Shown: positions 44,180 through 56,137, numbered from the stretch's first letter. The stretch: 64,000 nucleotides of DNA from Polynucleobacter sp. AP-Jannik-300A-C4 (GCF_018688335.1 NZ_CP061316.1:620001-684000), one strand, 5' to 3'. The notes: generated by a model not told the origin, from the letters alone. Translations and numbers: made by a program.

Positions 44180-46963
44180 ATGGCAACAACAGTAAAAGTA
44201 CTCGCTAAAGAATTAAAACGTACCGCGCCAGACCTTCTGGAGCAATTGAAGGCGGCCGGTATCGAAAAAGGTTCTGAGGACGACAGCATCACCGAAAAGG
44301 ACAAGACTGTTCTGCTTGAGCATTTGCAAAAAGAGCATGGCAGTGCGGATACAGGTAGTCGTAAGAAGATTACTTTGATCAAGCGCGAAAACTCTGAGAT
44401 TCGTCAGGCAGATTCTGCTGGTCGCACTCGTACCGTTCAGGTTGAGGTTCGTAAAAAGCGCGTACTAGTTAAGGCGGGGGATAAAGCTCCTGTAGAGGCT
44501 CCAGCTCCAGCGGCTAAAGAGGTTGCTCCTACAGCACCTGTGAAGCCTATCCTCTCGGCTGAAGAATTAGAAAAGCGTGCAGCTGAAGCTACTAGACAGG
44601 CTGAGTTATTAGCGCGTCAAGAAGCAGAAATGAAAGCGGCAGAAGATGCTCGTCAAAAAGAGGCTGACGCTGTAGCTGCTGCTAGCGCTGCGGAGCCTAC
44701 TGCTGAAAAAGCGGTCAAGTCAGATGACGATGGTTCTGCTGCAGCCGTAAAAGCTGCCGATAAGAAAGCGCAAGCCGATAAAGCGGCTAAAGATATCGCT
44801 GATGCTAGTAAAGCTCAGTTAGCTGACATTACTAAACGTCGTGCTGCCGCAGAAGCTGAAGCTTTAGCGATTCGCGACATGATGAGCACCCCTGCTCGAG
44901 TCCTTAAGGCGCCAAGCGAAATTGCTGCTGAAGAGGCTAAAAAAGGCACGCTCCATAAGCCAGCTAAAGCTGAAGGTGCTGAGGATAAGAAAAAGGCTGT
45001 TGCTAAGGTTGGCGGCAAGACGATTAAGTCTGCTGAGACTTCATCCACTTGGCAAGAAGAGGGCGCCAAGAAACCTGGCGGCCTGAAGACTCGTGGTGAT
45101 AGCTCTGGTGGTGTAGGTGGTTGGCGTTCAGGCGGTGGCAGAAGAAAGCAACGTCAAATTGCAGAAGCCAACGTCGATACCAACTTCCAAGTTCCAACAG
45201 AACCAGTTGTACGTGATGTTCATGTTCCTGAAACTATTACTGTTGCTGAGTTAGCTCATGCAATGGCCGTTAAGAGTGCTGAAGTAATTAAGCTCTTGAT
45301 GGGCATGGGTCAGATGGTAACGATCAATCAGATCTTGGATCAAGATACTGCCATGATCATCGTAGAAGAAATGGGTCACACTGCTCATGCTGCTAAGTTG
45401 GATGATCCAGATTTAGATCTCGGTATTACTGGTCACGATGCAGAGTTATTGCCACGTCCACCAGTTGTTACGGTGATGGGTCACGTTGACCACGGTAAAA
45501 CATCTTTGCTCGATAAGATTCGTGCAGCTAAGGTTGCTACTGGTGAAGCCGGTGGTATTACTCAGCACATTGGCGCTTATCACGTTGAAACGCCGCGCGG
45601 CATGATTACTTTCCTTGATACCCCGGGTCACGAAGCCTTTACGGCGATGCGTGCTCGTGGTGCAAAGGCTACGGATATCGTGATCTTGGTTGTTGCAGCC
45701 GATGACGGCGTGATGCCGCAAACGAAAGAAGCGATTCACCATGCGGTTGCTGGAGGGGTGCCGATTGTCGTGGCGATCAATAAGATTGATAAACCAGAGG
45801 CAAACCTAGAGCGCGTTAAGACTGAGTTAGTTGCTGAGCAAGTGGTTCCAGAGGAGTACGGTGGTGATGTGCCATTTATTGGCGTCTCCGCAAAAACAGG
45901 TGATGGCATTGATGCCTTGCTTGAGAACGTTCTTCTGCAAGCAGAAATTTTGGAACTTAAGGCGGCAAAAGATGCTCCTGCCCAAGGTCTCGTGATTGAA
46001 GCGCGTTTGGACAAAGGTCGCGGCCCAGTTGCCACTATTTTGGTTCAGTCAGGCACGCTCAAGCGTGGTGATATGTTGTTAGCTGGTTCAACCTACGGAC
46101 GTGTACGTGCGATGTTGGATGAAAACGGCAAGCCATGTAATGAAGCTGGTCCATCTATCCCTGTTGAGATCCAAGGTTTATCCGAAGTTCCTGCAGCCGG
46201 TGAAGCGGTTCAAGTGGTTCCTGACGAGCGTAAAGCACGTGAGATCGCACTCTTCCGTCAAGGTAAGTTCCGTGATGTGAAGTTGGCTAAACAGCAAGCA
46301 TTCAAACTTGAAACCATGATGGAAAACATGGAAGAGGGTGCGATTGAGGCGAAGCTATTGCCGCTGATCATTAAAGCCGACGTACAGGGTTCTCAAGAAG
46401 CGTTGTCACAGTCATTGCAAAAGCTATCTACTGCAGAGGTGAAGGTACAAATCGTTCATGCAGCTGTGGGTGGCATTACTGAGACCGACGTGAACTTAGC
46501 AGTCGCTTCCAAAGCAGTCATCATCGGCTTTAACTCACGTGCAGATGGTGCAGCACGTAAGTTAGCTGAAAATAATGGTGTCGATATTCGTTATCACAAC
46601 ATTATTTATGACGCAGTTGATGAAGTGAAGGCAGCATTAAGCGGCATGTTGACACCAGATAAGAAAGAAGAAATCACCGGTATGGTCGAGATTCGTCAAG
46701 TCTTCTTGGTATCTAAAGTTGGTGCAATTGCTGGTTGCTTGGTTCTCGATGGCGTTGTTAAGCGCACCTCTAGTGTCCGACTCTTGCGTGAAAACGTGGT
46801 GATTTGGACTGGTGAGCTGGATTCTCTTAAGCGCTTTAAGGATGATGCAAAAGAAGTTCGCGCTGGTGTTGAGTGTGGTCTGTCATTAAAAGGCTATAAC
46901 GATATTAAAGAAGGCGACCAACTCGAAGCATTTGAAGTGACTGAAGTCGCTAGAACACTTTAA
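44180..46963 (+). CDS. infB: Translation initiation factor IF-2
   Basis: A 927-residue GTPase that brings fMet-tRNA to the 30S subunit. The N-terminal IF2_N domain (1-50) is followed by a long Ala/Glu/Lys-rich, largely helical linker to about residue 330, a second IF2_N-like segment ([23 protein letters not shown]) and the G domain with GHVDHGKTS near 433, DTPGH and NKID motifs. The C-terminal domains II-IV bind tRNA. Internal starts producing short forms, as in E. coli, may exist but I did not identify one. Confidence 0.96.
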   Translation: MATTVKVLAKELKRTAPDLLEQLKAAGIEKGSEDDSITEKDKTVLLEHLQKEHGSADTGSRKKITLIKRENSEIRQADSAGRTRTVQVEVRKKRVLVKAGDKAPVEAPAPAAKEVAPTAPVKPILSAEELEKRAAEATRQAELLARQEAEMKAAEDARQKEADAVAAASAAEPTAEKAVKSDDDGSAAAVKAADKKAQADKAAKDIADASKAQLADITKRRAAAEAEALAIRDMMSTPARVLKAPSEIAAEEAKKGTLHKPAKAEGAEDKKKAVAKVGGKTIKSAETSSTWQEEGAKKPGGLKTRGDSSGGVGGWRSGGGRRKQRQIAEANVDTNFQVPTEPVVRDVHVPETITVAELAHAMAVKSAEVIKLLMGMGQMVTINQILDQDTAMIIVEEMGHTAHAAKLDDPDLDLGITGHDAELLPRPPVVTVMGHVDHGKTSLLDKIRAAKVATGEAGGITQHIGAYHVETPRGMITFLDTPGHEAFTAMRARGAKATDIVILVVAADDGVMPQTKEAIHHAVAGGVPIVVAINKIDKPEANLERVKTELVAEQVVPEEYGGDVPFIGVSAKTGDGIDALLENVLLQAEILELKAAKDAPAQGLVIEARLDKGRGPVATILVQSGTLKRGDMLLAGSTYGRVRAMLDENGKPCNEAGPSIPVEIQGLSEVPAAGEAVQVVPDERKAREIALFRQGKFRDVKLAKQQAFKLETMMENMEEGAIEAKLLPLIIKADVQGSQEALSQSLQKLSTAEVKVQIVHAAVGGITETDVNLAVASKAVIIGFNSRADGAARKLAENNGVDIRYHNIIYDAVDEVKAALSGMLTPDKKEEITGMVEIRQVFLVSKVGAIAGCLVLDGVVKRTSSVRLLRENVVIWTGELDSLKRFKDDAKEVRAGVECGLSLKGYNDIKEGDQLEAFEVTEVARTL

Positions 46964-46977
46964 GAGCAATCGAGTTA

Positions 46978-47346
46978 ATGCATAAAACTAGTCCTCATCG
47001 TAACCAGCGTCTCGCCGATCAAATTCAGCGGGACCTGGCCGAGCTAATCCCCCGTGAATTGCTTAGTCCGAGCCTGGGTTTGATTACTTTACAAAGTATT
47101 GAACTCACTCCAGATTTAGCTCATGCAAAAGTCTTCTTTACTGTTTTGGGCGCAGAGCCTGAAGTAGCATTGAAGGCTTTGCAGGACAAGGCAGGCTATT
47201 TACATTCATTGTTGTTTAAGCGTTTGCACATTCATACTGTGCCTACCTTACATTTCCACTACGATAGCTCTGTTGAGCACGGCATTGAAATGTCGCGCTT
47301 AATTGATCAGGCGGTGGATAGTGATCGCAAAGACGAGAACGCGTAA
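46978..47346 (+). CDS. rbfA: Ribosome-binding factor A
   Basis: A 122-residue KH-fold cold-adaptation factor for 16S maturation. Family blocks: [17 protein letters not shown] at the N-terminus and the late [19 protein letters not shown] segment. Spacing of 14 bases from infB and six bases to truB keeps it in the operon, in the order usual for proteobacteria. Confidence 0.93.
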   Translation: MHKTSPHRNQRLADQIQRDLAELIPRELLSPSLGLITLQSIELTPDLAHAKVFFTVLGAEPEVALKALQDKAGYLHSLLFKRLHIHTVPTLHFHYDSSVEHGIEMSRLIDQAVDSDRKDENA

Positions 47347-47352
47347 ATAGCT

Positions 47353-48264
47353 ATGTCTGTACGTATCGATGGGGTAGTCTTGCTTGATAAACCTGCTGGC
47401 ATGAGCTCACAAGGCGCAGTCACTGCCGTCAAGCGTGCATTCAATGCAGAAAAAGCTGGGCATACCGGCACACTAGATCCAATGGCAACTGGTTTGCTCC
47501 CAATTTGTTTGGGTGAGGCAACAAAGTACTCACAGGATTTATTAGAGGCTGATAAAACCTATATCGCTCAAGTGAAATTTGGTCAGCGCACTGATACCGG
47601 TGATGCTGAAGGTTTAGTTGTAGAAGAACTTCCTTTGCCTGAATTTGCCAATGATGCCATTATCAAAGCTGCATTAGATTCTCTATTGCCTGCCTTTACT
47701 GGGCCGATTAGCCAAGTCCCACCAATGTATTCCGCGCTCAAGCGCGATGGCAAGCCTTTATATGAATACGCTCGCGCAGGTGTGGAGTTAGAGCGCTCTG
47801 CCCGAGATATTACGATTCATGCCATTCGATGGACCAATATCAATTGGCCGGAAGCCACTTTAGAGGTGAGCTGCAGTAAAGGCACTTATATCCGTGTGTT
47901 AGCTGAAGATATTGGTAAAGCTTTAGGTTGTGGTGCGCATTTGGTTGGCTTGCGCCGAACAGAAGTAGGTCACCTCAACCTTGAGCAATCTTTCACAATC
48001 GAATCTATTCAGAAGGGCTTGCAAGATAGCTCAAGTTATATCTTGCCAGTCGATGCGCTCTTACAAACCTTGCCTCATTTAACTGTAGATGAGCAACAAG
48101 CTAAGCGTTTAGAAATGGGTCAACGAGTCCCACTCAACTCTCCTTCGATAGAAGCGCTGGTGCGGATCTATCGTGCAACTGCGGCACCACATAACTTTAT
48201 TGGTACTGGTGATTGGCGCTCCGGGGTCTTACACCCTAAGCGTTTAATTTCTTCGGCGCATTAA
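47353..48264 (+). CDS. truB: tRNA pseudouridine(55) synthase TruB
   Basis: A 303-residue enzyme that makes Psi55 in tRNA. The catalytic Asp42 is in GHTGTLDPMATGLLP. The YSALKRDGKPLYEYAR and CSKGTYIRVLAEDIG motifs are intact, and a C-terminal PUA-like domain follows. It ends the operon; 53 bases separate it from typA. No strong intrinsic terminator was found there. Confidence 0.95.
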   Translation: MSVRIDGVVLLDKPAGMSSQGAVTAVKRAFNAEKAGHTGTLDPMATGLLPICLGEATKYSQDLLEADKTYIAQVKFGQRTDTGDAEGLVVEELPLPEFANDAIIKAALDSLLPAFTGPISQVPPMYSALKRDGKPLYEYARAGVELERSARDITIHAIRWTNINWPEATLEVSCSKGTYIRVLAEDIGKALGCGAHLVGLRRTEVGHLNLEQSFTIESIQKGLQDSSSYILPVDALLQTLPHLTVDEQQAKRLEMGQRVPLNSPSIEALVRIYRATAAPHNFIGTGDWRSGVLHPKRLISSAH

Positions 48265-48317
48265 ATATATTTAACCCCCTTATTGATTAACCTTATTCTT
48301 AACTTCAGAAGCTTCAC

Positions 48318-50135
48318 ATGACTAAACGCGCACTTCGTAATATCGCCATCATCGCCCACGTTGACCACGGTAAAACTACTTTGGTTGACCAACTCTTGCG
48401 CCAATCAGGCACATTCCGTTCCAATGAAAAAATGACCGAACGTGTCATGGACTCAAACGACTTGGAAAAAGAGCGTGGCATTACTATTTTGTCTAAGAAC
48501 TGTGCGGTTGAGTATGACGGCACACATATTAATATCGTAGACACACCAGGACACGCTGACTTCGGCGGCGAGGTAGAGCGTGTGCTCTCGATGGTTGACG
48601 GTGTTTTGCTCCTGGTTGACGCGGTTGAAGGTCCGATGCCACAAACCCGCTTCGTAACCAAAAAAGCCTTGGCCCTCGGCCTGAAGCCGATTGTCGTGAT
48701 TAATAAGGTTGACCGTCCAGGTGCTCGCACAGACTACGTGATCAATGCCACATTTGAATTGTTTGATAAGTTAGGCGCAACTGAGGAGCAGTTAGATTTC
48801 CCAGTGGTATACGCGTCTGGCCTGAATGGCTATGCCGGTTTGACTGATGATGTACGCGAAGGTGACATGCGCCCATTATTTGATACTGTGCTTAAGCATG
48901 TTCCAGTGCGTGATGACAATCCAGAAGGTCCTTTGCAATTGCAAATTACCTCTATTGAGTACAGCACTTACGTAGGTAAGATTGGTGTAGGCCGTGTAAA
49001 CCGTGGCACTGTAAAGCCATTGATGGATGTGGTTTTCATGGACGGCCCTGATGGCGTTCAACGCAAAGGTCGCATTAACCAAGTATTGAAATTCCGCGGC
49101 TTAGAGCGCGAGATTGTTGATGAGGCGCAAGCAGGCGATATCGTATTGGTAAATGGCATTGAAGATTTGGCCATTGGAACAACAATCTGTTCCCCTGATA
49201 CCCCAGAAGCCTTGCCAATGCTCAAGATTGACGAGCCTACTTTGACCATGAACTTCATGGTGAACACTAGCCCATTGGCTGGTCGTGAAGGTAAGTTTGT
49301 TACTAGCCGTCAGATTCGTGAGCGTTTAGATCGTGAATTGAAGTCCAATATGGCTTTGCGTGTAAAAGATACGGATGATGACACTGTGTTTGAAGTGTCA
49401 GGTCGTGGCGAATTGCACCTCACCATCTTGGTGGAAACCATGCGTCGTGAAGGTTACGAGTTGGCAGTTTCCCGTCCACGCGTGGTATTCCACGAAGTAG
49501 ATGGCGTGAAGATGGAGCCGTACGAGAACTTGACGGTTGACGTAGAAGACACTACTCAAGGTGCCGTAATGGAGGACTTGGGTAAGCGTAAAGGCGAATT
49601 ACTCGATATGGTGAGTGATGGTAAAGGTCGCACACGTCTTGAGTACCGTATTCCTGCGCGTGGTTTGATCGGCTTCCAAGGCGATTTCATGACCATGACT
49701 CGCGGTAACGGTTTAATGAGCCACACATTTGATTCTTATGCACCTGCAAAAGACGGCATCTTGGGTGAGCGTCATAACGGCGTATTGATCAGTCAAGATG
49801 ATGGCGAAGCAGTTGCTTACGCTTTGTGGAAATTACAAGACCGCGGTCGTATGTTTGTGAGTCCTGGCGACCCTTTGTATGAAGGTATGGTGATCGGTAT
49901 TCATAGTCGTGACAATGACTTGGTTGTGAACCCAATTAAAGGTAAACAATTAACCAACGTTCGCGCTTCTGGTACTGACGAAGCGGTACGCTTGGTAACA
50001 CCAATCGCAATGAACCTCGAGTACGCTGTTGAGTTTATCGATGATGATGAATTGGTTGAAGTAACGCCGAAGAGTATTCGTATTCGTAAGCGCTACCTTA
50101 AAGAGCATGAGCGCAAGAAAGCGGCACGCGACTAA
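48318..50135 (+). CDS. typA: Ribosome-associated GTPase TypA/BipA
   Basis: A 605-residue translational GTPase. G1 is [10 protein letters not shown] near residues 13-22, switch I RGITI, G3 [14 protein letters not shown], and G4 NKVD. Domains II, III and V resemble EF-G, and the BipA-specific C-terminal domain ends in a very basic tail. It assists 50S assembly and is needed at low temperature or under stress. It stands alone, closed by the hairpin at 50156. Confidence 0.96.
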   Translation: MTKRALRNIAIIAHVDHGKTTLVDQLLRQSGTFRSNEKMTERVMDSNDLEKERGITILSKNCAVEYDGTHINIVDTPGHADFGGEVERVLSMVDGVLLLVDAVEGPMPQTRFVTKKALALGLKPIVVINKVDRPGARTDYVINATFELFDKLGATEEQLDFPVVYASGLNGYAGLTDDVREGDMRPLFDTVLKHVPVRDDNPEGPLQLQITSIEYSTYVGKIGVGRVNRGTVKPLMDVVFMDGPDGVQRKGRINQVLKFRGLEREIVDEAQAGDIVLVNGIEDLAIGTTICSPDTPEALPMLKIDEPTLTMNFMVNTSPLAGREGKFVTSRQIRERLDRELKSNMALRVKDTDDDTVFEVSGRGELHLTILVETMRREGYELAVSRPRVVFHEVDGVKMEPYENLTVDVEDTTQGAVMEDLGKRKGELLDMVSDGKGRTRLEYRIPARGLIGFQGDFMTMTRGNGLMSHTFDSYAPAKDGILGERHNGVLISQDDGEAVAYALWKLQDRGRMFVSPGDPLYEGMVIGIHSRDNDLVVNPIKGKQLTNVRASGTDEAVRLVTPIAMNLEYAVEFIDDDELVEVTPKSIRIRKRYLKEHERKKAARD

Positions 50136-50155
50136 GCTACTTCAAGCTACACAAC

Positions 50156-50179
50156 AAAAGTCACCTCCGGGTGGCTTTT
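50156..50179 (+). terminator. Intrinsic terminator of typA
   Basis: AAAAGTCACC pairs with GGTGGCTTTT (one G-T pair) around a four-base TCCG loop. It lies 20 bases after the typA stop. The A and T flanks let it act in both directions. Confidence 0.82.
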
Positions 50180-50229
50180 GTTCTTCATTGAAATCCATAT
50201 TCCAAAAATAATAGTAGAAATAGATCCTC

Positions 50230-52599
50230 ATGCTGCCATCCATTGAACAACGTCTTGCCCTAGAGTTATCCGCCAAACCCGCTCAAGTAGCTGCTGCTAT
50301 TGCTTTGATGGATGATGGTGCTACCGTTCCTTTTATTGCCCGTTATCGCAAGGAGGCTACTGGCGGTTTGGATGATGCGCAGTTACGCTTGCTAGAAGAG
50401 CGTCTGAGTTATTTGCGTGAGTTAGAAGATCGTCGTAAGGCAATCGTGGCATCAATTGAGGAGCAGGGCAAGATGACCCCAGAGTTGCTCAAGGCCATCA
50501 TGCTTGCTGAGGATAAGACGCGCCTGGAGGACCTCTACCTTCCATATAAACCCAAGCGCCGAACCAAAGCCCAAATCGCCCTAGAAGCAGGATTAGAGCC
50601 GCTTGCTAATGATTTGCTCGCTAATCCTCATTTAGATCCTGAAATAGAGGCCGCCAAATACATTAAAGAAGCATTTGACGTTGATGGCACGAATAACCCT
50701 GGAGTTCCTGACGTCAAGGTAGCTCTTGAAGGTGCCCGTCAGATTTTGATGGAGCGGTTTGCAGAAGATGCTGGCTTAGTGCAATCGCTAAGAGCATATT
50801 TACTGGATCATGGCGTCGTGGAATCCAAGGTAATTGCTGGTAAGGAGCAAGAAGGTGAAAAATTCGCTGATTACTTTGATTACTCTGAACCAGTTGCTGC
50901 GATTCCGTCACATCGTGCCTTAGCTTTATTTAGAGGTCGTCGCGAACAAATGCTGATGGTCAATCTGCGCTTGGATACTGAGGAAGAAAAACCCAAATGG
51001 GATGCGCCTCATAATCCTTGCGAGTCCCGCATTGCCAATCATTTCAAGATTAAAAATGAAGGTCGTCCAGCTGATCAGTGGCTGGCTGAGACCGTGCGCT
51101 GGACTTGGCGCATTAAGTGCTCCATGCATTTGGAGTCCGAGCTCATGAGTGCTTTGCGTGAGCGCTCTGAAGCTGAAGCGATCAATGTGTTTGCGCGAAA
51201 CCTCAAGGATTTACTGCTGGCGGCACCTGCCGGACCAAAGGTCACCATTGGTTTAGATCCTGGAATGAGAACGGGCGTGAAGGTTGCGGTGGTCGATGCT
51301 ACTGGTAAGGTGGTGGATACGGATGTGATTTACCCACATCAGCCTAAGAACGATTGGGATGGCTCATTGCATACGCTTGCTAAATTAGCCGAGAAGCATA
51401 GGGCGACTTTAATTTCAATCGGCAACGGAACTGCCTCACGCGAGACAGATAAGTTGGCGCAAGATTTAATTAAGGCCAAGCCAGAGCTTAAATTAACAAA
51501 GATTGTGGTATCTGAAGCAGGGGCATCGGTTTACTCTGCCTCCGAATACGCCTCAAAAGAATTGCCCGGCATGGATGTATCGCTCAGAGGGGCAGTATCC
51601 ATTGCGAGAAGGTTACAAGATCCACTTGCAGAGTTGGTCAAGATTGATCCGAAGTCGATTGGTGTGGGTCAGTATCAGCACGATGTGATGCAGACACAGC
51701 TAGCCAAGTCTTTGGTTGCTGTTGTGGAGGATTGCGTAAATGCAGTAGGTGTTGATGTGAACACGGCATCAGCGCCTTTACTAGCACGGGTTTCGGGTTT
51801 GAGTAGTGCGGTTGCCGAAGGTATTGTTTCTTATCGGGATAGCAACGGCGCATTTCAGACTCGGGCAGATTTGCGGAGCGTGCCACGCTTAGGTGACAAG
51901 ACATTTGAGCAGGCAGCGGGTTTCTTGCGAATCATGAATGGTAAAGATCCATTAGATGCATCAGCAGTCCATCCAGAATCCTATCCCTTGGTTGAGAAAA
52001 TACTCAAAGATATCAAGAAGGGCGTTAAAGAAGTGATTGGTGACGCAACTATTTTGAAAGGACTTAGTCCAGAAAAGTATGCCGATGAGAAGTTTGGAGT
52101 ACCTACGGTCACAGACATTATCAAGGAGTTGGAAAAGCCGGGTCGTGATCCGAGGCCTGAGTTCACAACCGCCACATTTAAAGATGGCGTAGAAAAAATC
52201 AGCGACCTCAAAGCGGACATGATCCTAGAAGGGGTCGTAACTAACGTTGCAGCCTTTGGTGCATTCGTGGATATTGGTGTTCATCAAGATGGTCTGGTAC
52301 ATATCTCTGCATTAGCCAATACCTTTGTTAAAGATCCACATACCGTAGTTAAAGCAGGTCAGGTTGTGAAGGTCAAAGTGCTTGAGGTTGATGAAAAGCG
52401 TAAGCGGATTGCTTTGACGATGCGACTATCTGATGAAGCCCCTAAAGTGTCGATAGGCGCAAAGCCTGAGCAAAGGGCAAATCGACCTGGAACCCCAAGA
52501 ACTCCAGAAGCTAGAAGACCGCAGGAAGATAGAAGATCTGCGCCCCCAATGAATAACGCTATGGCAGATGCTTTACGTAAACTCAAGGGTGGCGGTTAG
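50230..52599 (+). CDS. tex: Tex-type S1 RNA-binding transcription accessory protein
   Basis: A 789-residue cytoplasmic protein with the full Tex layout: helical N-terminal region with [17 protein letters not shown] near residue 33, a YqgF/RuvC-like domain ([16 protein letters not shown] near 337), a helix-hairpin-helix module (about 500-570) and an S1 domain (about 655-725, [19 protein letters not shown]). The C-terminal tail is Arg/Pro-rich. Tex is essential or virulence-linked in some bacteria and is a relative of eukaryotic Spt6. Monocistronic by its surroundings. Confidence 0.95.
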   Translation: MLPSIEQRLALELSAKPAQVAAAIALMDDGATVPFIARYRKEATGGLDDAQLRLLEERLSYLRELEDRRKAIVASIEEQGKMTPELLKAIMLAEDKTRLEDLYLPYKPKRRTKAQIALEAGLEPLANDLLANPHLDPEIEAAKYIKEAFDVDGTNNPGVPDVKVALEGARQILMERFAEDAGLVQSLRAYLLDHGVVESKVIAGKEQEGEKFADYFDYSEPVAAIPSHRALALFRGRREQMLMVNLRLDTEEEKPKWDAPHNPCESRIANHFKIKNEGRPADQWLAETVRWTWRIKCSMHLESELMSALRERSEAEAINVFARNLKDLLLAAPAGPKVTIGLDPGMRTGVKVAVVDATGKVVDTDVIYPHQPKNDWDGSLHTLAKLAEKHRATLISIGNGTASRETDKLAQDLIKAKPELKLTKIVVSEAGASVYSASEYASKELPGMDVSLRGAVSIARRLQDPLAELVKIDPKSIGVGQYQHDVMQTQLAKSLVAVVEDCVNAVGVDVNTASAPLLARVSGLSSAVAEGIVSYRDSNGAFQTRADLRSVPRLGDKTFEQAAGFLRIMNGKDPLDASAVHPESYPLVEKILKDIKKGVKEVIGDATILKGLSPEKYADEKFGVPTVTDIIKELEKPGRDPRPEFTTATFKDGVEKISDLKADMILEGVVTNVAAFGAFVDIGVHQDGLVHISALANTFVKDPHTVVKAGQVVKVKVLEVDEKRKRIALTMRLSDEAPKVSIGAKPEQRANRPGTPRTPEARRPQEDRRSAPPMNNAMADALRKLKGGG

Positions 52600-52665
52600 T
52601 AAGGGTTAATAAGCATTAGCAAGAAATCGTTACACTACAAGAATAGCGAGCATTGGAGAAATTGA

Positions 52666-53424
52666 ATGAGCATAGCTAAAAGCTTCCTGTTGGGATTTTT
52701 GACTCTCTTTATCTCGACCTCTATTGCTCAAACTGCGCCAACAGTAGCTGCTGCCTCAGATCTCAAGTTTGCTGTCGAAGAAATTGCTGCCAACTATAAG
52801 ACTGATAAAGGGCAAGACGTAAAACTGGTATTCGGCTCATCAGGTGTGCTGTGGCAACAAACCAAAAATGGCGCACCATTTAGCTTGCTGATGTCTGCTG
52901 ATGAGGCTTATGTAGACGACTTATCTAAACATGGTTTAACAGTTGATGATGGAACTCTGTATGCAATCGGCAGAATCGTGCTCTTGCAGAAAAAAGGCGG
53001 TTCAATGCAGCTCGGCACTGACAAAGACGCCCTAATGAAAGCAATTCAAGCGGCTAAGAAGATTGCTATAGCCAATCCAGATCACGCCCCTTATGGCAGA
53101 GCGGCGAAAGAATACCTTATAAGTATCGGGGTCTGGGATTTGGCTCAGCCCAAGCTGGTATTTGGAGAAAATATTTCTCAAGCAACGATGTTTGCTTTAA
53201 CGGGGTCGGCTGATTTTGCGATCTCCGCCTTATCTCTAGCTTCTTCGCCACAAATTCAAGCTCAATCCTCATCTGTGCTGATACCGGATAACCTTCATAA
53301 GCCGCTGAAACAAAAGATGGCTTTGATTAAAAACTCCGCACCAAGTGCTAAAGAGTTGTATCTCTACCTACAAGAGCCTAAGTCCAAGCAAGTGATGAGG
53401 CGCTATGGTTTTGTTGCCCCGTAG
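52666..53424 (+). CDS. ModA-like periplasmic oxyanion-binding protein
   Basis: A 252-residue precursor with a signal peptide (FLLGFLTLFISTSIAQTA). The mature start TVAAASDLKFAVEEIA has the ModA-type AASD/S oxyanion loop, and FGSSGVLWQQTKNGAPFSLLMSAD matches the second binding segment. The family binds molybdate or tungstate. No modB/modC permease or ATPase is adjacent; instead an arsenic operon starts 37 bases downstream. It may be a stand-alone molybdate binder or bind another tetrahedral oxyanion; sequence alone cannot tell. Confidence 0.78.
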   Translation: MSIAKSFLLGFLTLFISTSIAQTAPTVAAASDLKFAVEEIAANYKTDKGQDVKLVFGSSGVLWQQTKNGAPFSLLMSADEAYVDDLSKHGLTVDDGTLYAIGRIVLLQKKGGSMQLGTDKDALMKAIQAAKKIAIANPDHAPYGRAAKEYLISIGVWDLAQPKLVFGENISQATMFALTGSADFAISALSLASSPQIQAQSSSVLIPDNLHKPLKQKMALIKNSAPSAKELYLYLQEPKSKQVMRRYGFVAP

Positions 53425-53435
53425 TCATTAATTTG

Positions 53436-53451
53436 TAATATATTTCTATTA
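53436..53451. promoter_or_regulatory. Candidate ArsR operator
   Basis: TAATA-N6-TATTA is a small inverted repeat in the very AT-rich 37-base gap before arsR, ending ten bases from its ATG. An autoregulatory ArsR site is expected somewhere here. The repeat is short, so the call is tentative. Confidence 0.35.
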
Positions 53452-53461
53452 TTATCGAATT

Positions 53462-53788
53462 ATGAAAAATACTGAAGCAATACAAGCATTCGTTGCCCTA
53501 GGGCAGGAGTCACGCTTAAACGTTTACCGCCTCATTGTGCAAAAGGGCGATACAGGTTTAATGCCATCACAAATTCATGAGATGTTGGGTATTCCGAATG
53601 CAACGCTCAGCTTTCATCTAAAAGAGCTTTATCAGGCCAATCTCATTACTGTCGAGCGTCAGAGTCGTAACCTCATATACAGACCAAACCCTGGAATGGT
53701 TGAAGCGCTCAGTGGGTTTTTGCTGGCTAACTGCTGCGGGGGTAAATCCTGCGAATCACCAAAATCTTTAAAAAAGGCAAATGCTTAA
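53462..53788 (+). CDS. arsR: ArsR-type arsenic-responsive repressor
   Basis: A 108-residue winged-helix protein. The DNA-reading helix lies in IPNATLSFHLKELYQANL. There is no CxC pair in the recognition helix as in plasmid R773 ArsR; instead a C-terminal cluster NCCGGKSC gives Cys91, Cys92 and Cys97, similar to the independently evolved As(III) site of Acidithiobacillus-type ArsR. Arsenite binding should release the operator. The stop and the arsC start share one base (TAATG). Confidence 0.88.
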   Translation: MKNTEAIQAFVALGQESRLNVYRLIVQKGDTGLMPSQIHEMLGIPNATLSFHLKELYQANLITVERQSRNLIYRPNPGMVEALSGFLLANCCGGKSCESPKSLKKANA

Positions 53789-54267
53789 TGAAACAGTACA
53801 ACATTCTTTTTTTATGCACCCATAATTCTGCTCGATCCGTATTGGGTGAGGCTTTAGCATCAACACACCCAAGTGGTAAGTTCGTAGGCTATTCAGCAGG
53901 CTCAACACCGGGTACAAGTGTTAATCCAATTGCTGCTGATATCGCAGAGGAGTTGGGCATGGACCGCACACTCCTAAAGTCAAAAAGCTGGGATGTATTT
54001 GGTGGACCTAATGCCCCCCAAATGGATTTCATTATTACGGTATGTGATAACGCTGCTGGCGAGGTTTGTCCATTTTGGCCTGGTAAGCCTGCAACAGCGC
54101 ATTGGGGCTTTCCTGACCCATCGCAAGTGCAGGGTACTGATTTAGAAAAGAGAGCAGCATTTCATGAGGTCAAGAATGGTCTCAAGAAACGCTTAGATAT
54201 CTTGGCTGCAATGCCATTAGAAAAACTTGACTCTATGAGCCTTAAAGAAATTCATACTAAAGCATGA
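53788..54267 (+). CDS. arsC: Arsenate reductase, thioredoxin-coupled LMW-phosphatase type
   Basis: A 159-residue enzyme reducing As(V) to As(III). The anion loop CTHNSARS gives Cys10 and Arg16. Two further cysteines, Cys86 and Cys94 ([16 protein letters not shown]), correspond to the relay pair that hands electrons to thioredoxin in this class, and the HWGFPDPS block supplies the general-acid Asp. It is placed between regulator and efflux pump and overlaps acr3 by ATGA. Confidence 0.92.
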   Translation: MKQYNILFLCTHNSARSVLGEALASTHPSGKFVGYSAGSTPGTSVNPIAADIAEELGMDRTLLKSKSWDVFGGPNAPQMDFIITVCDNAAGEVCPFWPGKPATAHWGFPDPSQVQGTDLEKRAAFHEVKNGLKKRLDILAAMPLEKLDSMSLKEIHTKA

Positions 54268-55316
54268 GCTCGATCACAAAAAAACTCTCCTTTCTGGATC
54301 GCTATTTAACGGTCTGGATTTTTGTTGCAATGGCGGTTGGTATTGCCTTAGGCCACTTTATCCCAGGTATGGAAGGATTTATTAATTCCTTTCAGGTCGG
54401 CACAACCAATCTCCCAATTGCTATTGGTTTGATCTTAATGATGTACCCACCGTTTGCTAAGGTGCGCTACGAAGACTTGCCCGACGTATTTAAAGATAAG
54501 CGCATCTTCGGTATATCCATTTTGATGAACTGGATTATTGCGCCGACTTTAATGTTCTTTTTGGCAATCACTTTTGTTCCTGACCAACCAGAATATATGG
54601 CTGGCCTGATTTTGATTGGCATCGCGCCTTGTGTTGCGATGGTCATTATTTGGAATGATTTAGCCAAAGGCTCCACTGAATACGCTGCTGGCTTAGTAGC
54701 ATTTAATGCCATTTTTCAAGTATTGTTTTTTAGTGTCTATGCTTATTTCTTCTTGACTGTATTGCCACCTTACTTTGGTCTCGCTGGATCAAATGTCAGC
54801 GTCGGTATGGGTCAGATTGCAGAGAGTGTATTTATCTACTTAGGCATTCCCTGCATTGCTGGAATATTGACTAGGGTAGTCATGCTCAAGTTCATGTCTA
54901 AGGAGCATTACCACGAGCATTTTGTGCCCCGCATTGGCAAGATCACTTTAATAGCTTTACTCTTCACCATCATCGTGATGTTTAGCCTCAAGGGCGGAGT
55001 GATCTTAACGCTCCCAATGGATGTTGTGACTATTGCCGTGCCATTGTTGGTTTTCTTTCTCATCATGTTCTTGCTCACTTTCTTGGTTACTGGCAAGATA
55101 GGAATCGATTACAAACGATGCTGCACGCTTTCCTTTACCGCTTCTAGTAATAACTTTGAGTTGGCTATTGCTGTTGCTATTGCAGTCTTTGGAATTAATT
55201 CTGGAGCAGCCTTTGCTGCAGTCATCGGCCCTTTGGTAGAGGTGCCCATCATGATTGGCTTAGTCACTGTAGCCTTATGGTTTAAGGAAAAGTATTTTCA
55301 AAAGGATGTATCTTAA
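54264..55316 (+). CDS. arsB: Arsenite efflux permease of the ACR3 family
   Basis: A 350-residue protein with about ten membrane helices, opening [23 protein letters not shown] as ACR3 pumps do. The essential Cys is present at 123 in [13 protein letters not shown], and the late [18 protein letters not shown] helix break is intact. It exports the arsenite made by ArsC. The name arsB is used loosely: it is ACR3, not the ArsB family. It abuts arsH with no gap. Confidence 0.92.
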   Translation: MSSITKKLSFLDRYLTVWIFVAMAVGIALGHFIPGMEGFINSFQVGTTNLPIAIGLILMMYPPFAKVRYEDLPDVFKDKRIFGISILMNWIIAPTLMFFLAITFVPDQPEYMAGLILIGIAPCVAMVIIWNDLAKGSTEYAAGLVAFNAIFQVLFFSVYAYFFLTVLPPYFGLAGSNVSVGMGQIAESVFIYLGIPCIAGILTRVVMLKFMSKEHYHEHFVPRIGKITLIALLFTIIVMFSLKGGVILTLPMDVVTIAVPLLVFFLIMFLLTFLVTGKIGIDYKRCCTLSFTASSNNFELAIAVAIAVFGINSGAAFAAVIGPLVEVPIMIGLVTVALWFKEKYFQKDVS

Positions 55317-56036
55317 GTGTTTGAGTCGCCACTGCAATATCCAGCTTTAGTAGAGGATCTTTTCCAGATTCCTGAATTGGAAAAATTGAGTATTCAGGCT
55401 GGTGATCATGCGCCTCGGTTTTTGCTACTGTATGGTTCACTGCGAGAGAGATCCTATAGTAGGCTCCTTACTTTCGAGGCGGCGAGGCTGTTAATCGCTA
55501 TGGGTGGCGAAGTCAAAATTTTTGACCCTACTGGTCTGCCTCTAGTTGATGGTGCACCCGATACCCATCCGAAGGTGCAGGAATTGCGCCAATTGGCTTT
55601 GTGGGCAGAGGGGATGGTTTGGACCTCACCGGAACGACATGGTGCTATGACCGGCTTGCTAAAAACACAGATTGATTGGATTCCTTTGTCTGAGGGTGCC
55701 GTTAGACCAACTCAAGGCAAAACTTTGGCGGTAATGCAGGTATGCGGGGGATCGCAATCCTTTAATGCGGTGAATCAAATGCGTATCTTGGGACGATGGA
55801 TGAGGATGATTACGATTCCCAATCAATCATCGGTTGCCAAATCTTTTACAGAGTTTGAAGAAGATGGGCGTATGAAGCCATCTTCCTTTTATGATCGCGT
55901 CGTTGATGTCATGGAAGAGCTCTATAAGTTCACATTACTGACTCGTGGAGTTAGCGAGTATTTGACGGATCGCTACAGTGAGCGAAAAGAATCTGCTCAG
56001 GAGCTATCTAAGAGGGTAAATCAAAGAGCAATATAG
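55317..56036 (+). CDS. arsH: ArsH NADPH-dependent FMN reductase
   Basis: A 239-residue flavodoxin-fold protein. The FMN phosphate loop is [10 protein letters not shown] near residue 40, and [19 protein letters not shown] and [23 protein letters not shown] follow, all diagnostic of ArsH. ArsH oxidises trivalent organoarsenicals or protects from redox stress. It starts with GTG immediately after the acr3 TAA, so its translation is probably coupled. It completes an arsR-arsC-acr3-arsH operon. Confidence 0.92.
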   Translation: MFESPLQYPALVEDLFQIPELEKLSIQAGDHAPRFLLLYGSLRERSYSRLLTFEAARLLIAMGGEVKIFDPTGLPLVDGAPDTHPKVQELRQLALWAEGMVWTSPERHGAMTGLLKTQIDWIPLSEGAVRPTQGKTLAVMQVCGGSQSFNAVNQMRILGRWMRMITIPNQSSVAKSFTEFEEDGRMKPSSFYDRVVDVMEELYKFTLLTRGVSEYLTDRYSERKESAQELSKRVNQRAI

Positions 56037-56137
56037 CCTCTGAAGACTAGCTATCTGTTCTAGCTGGATTATGGGATTTATTTGTGAGTTCAATATACCC
56101 TCACTCTTGGATGGCCCTTGCGCAACATGGTTGTTTG

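Noticed and set aside
44500-45060. Repeat-like Ala/Lys/Glu segment in infB as a possible insertion
   Set aside because: This linker is normally variable and low-complexity in IF-2; frame and flanking domains are intact.
53433-53455. A sigma-70 promoter for arsR within the TTGTAA...TATTAT stretch
   Set aside because: The possible -35 and -10 elements are only about 11 bases apart, too close for a functional promoter.
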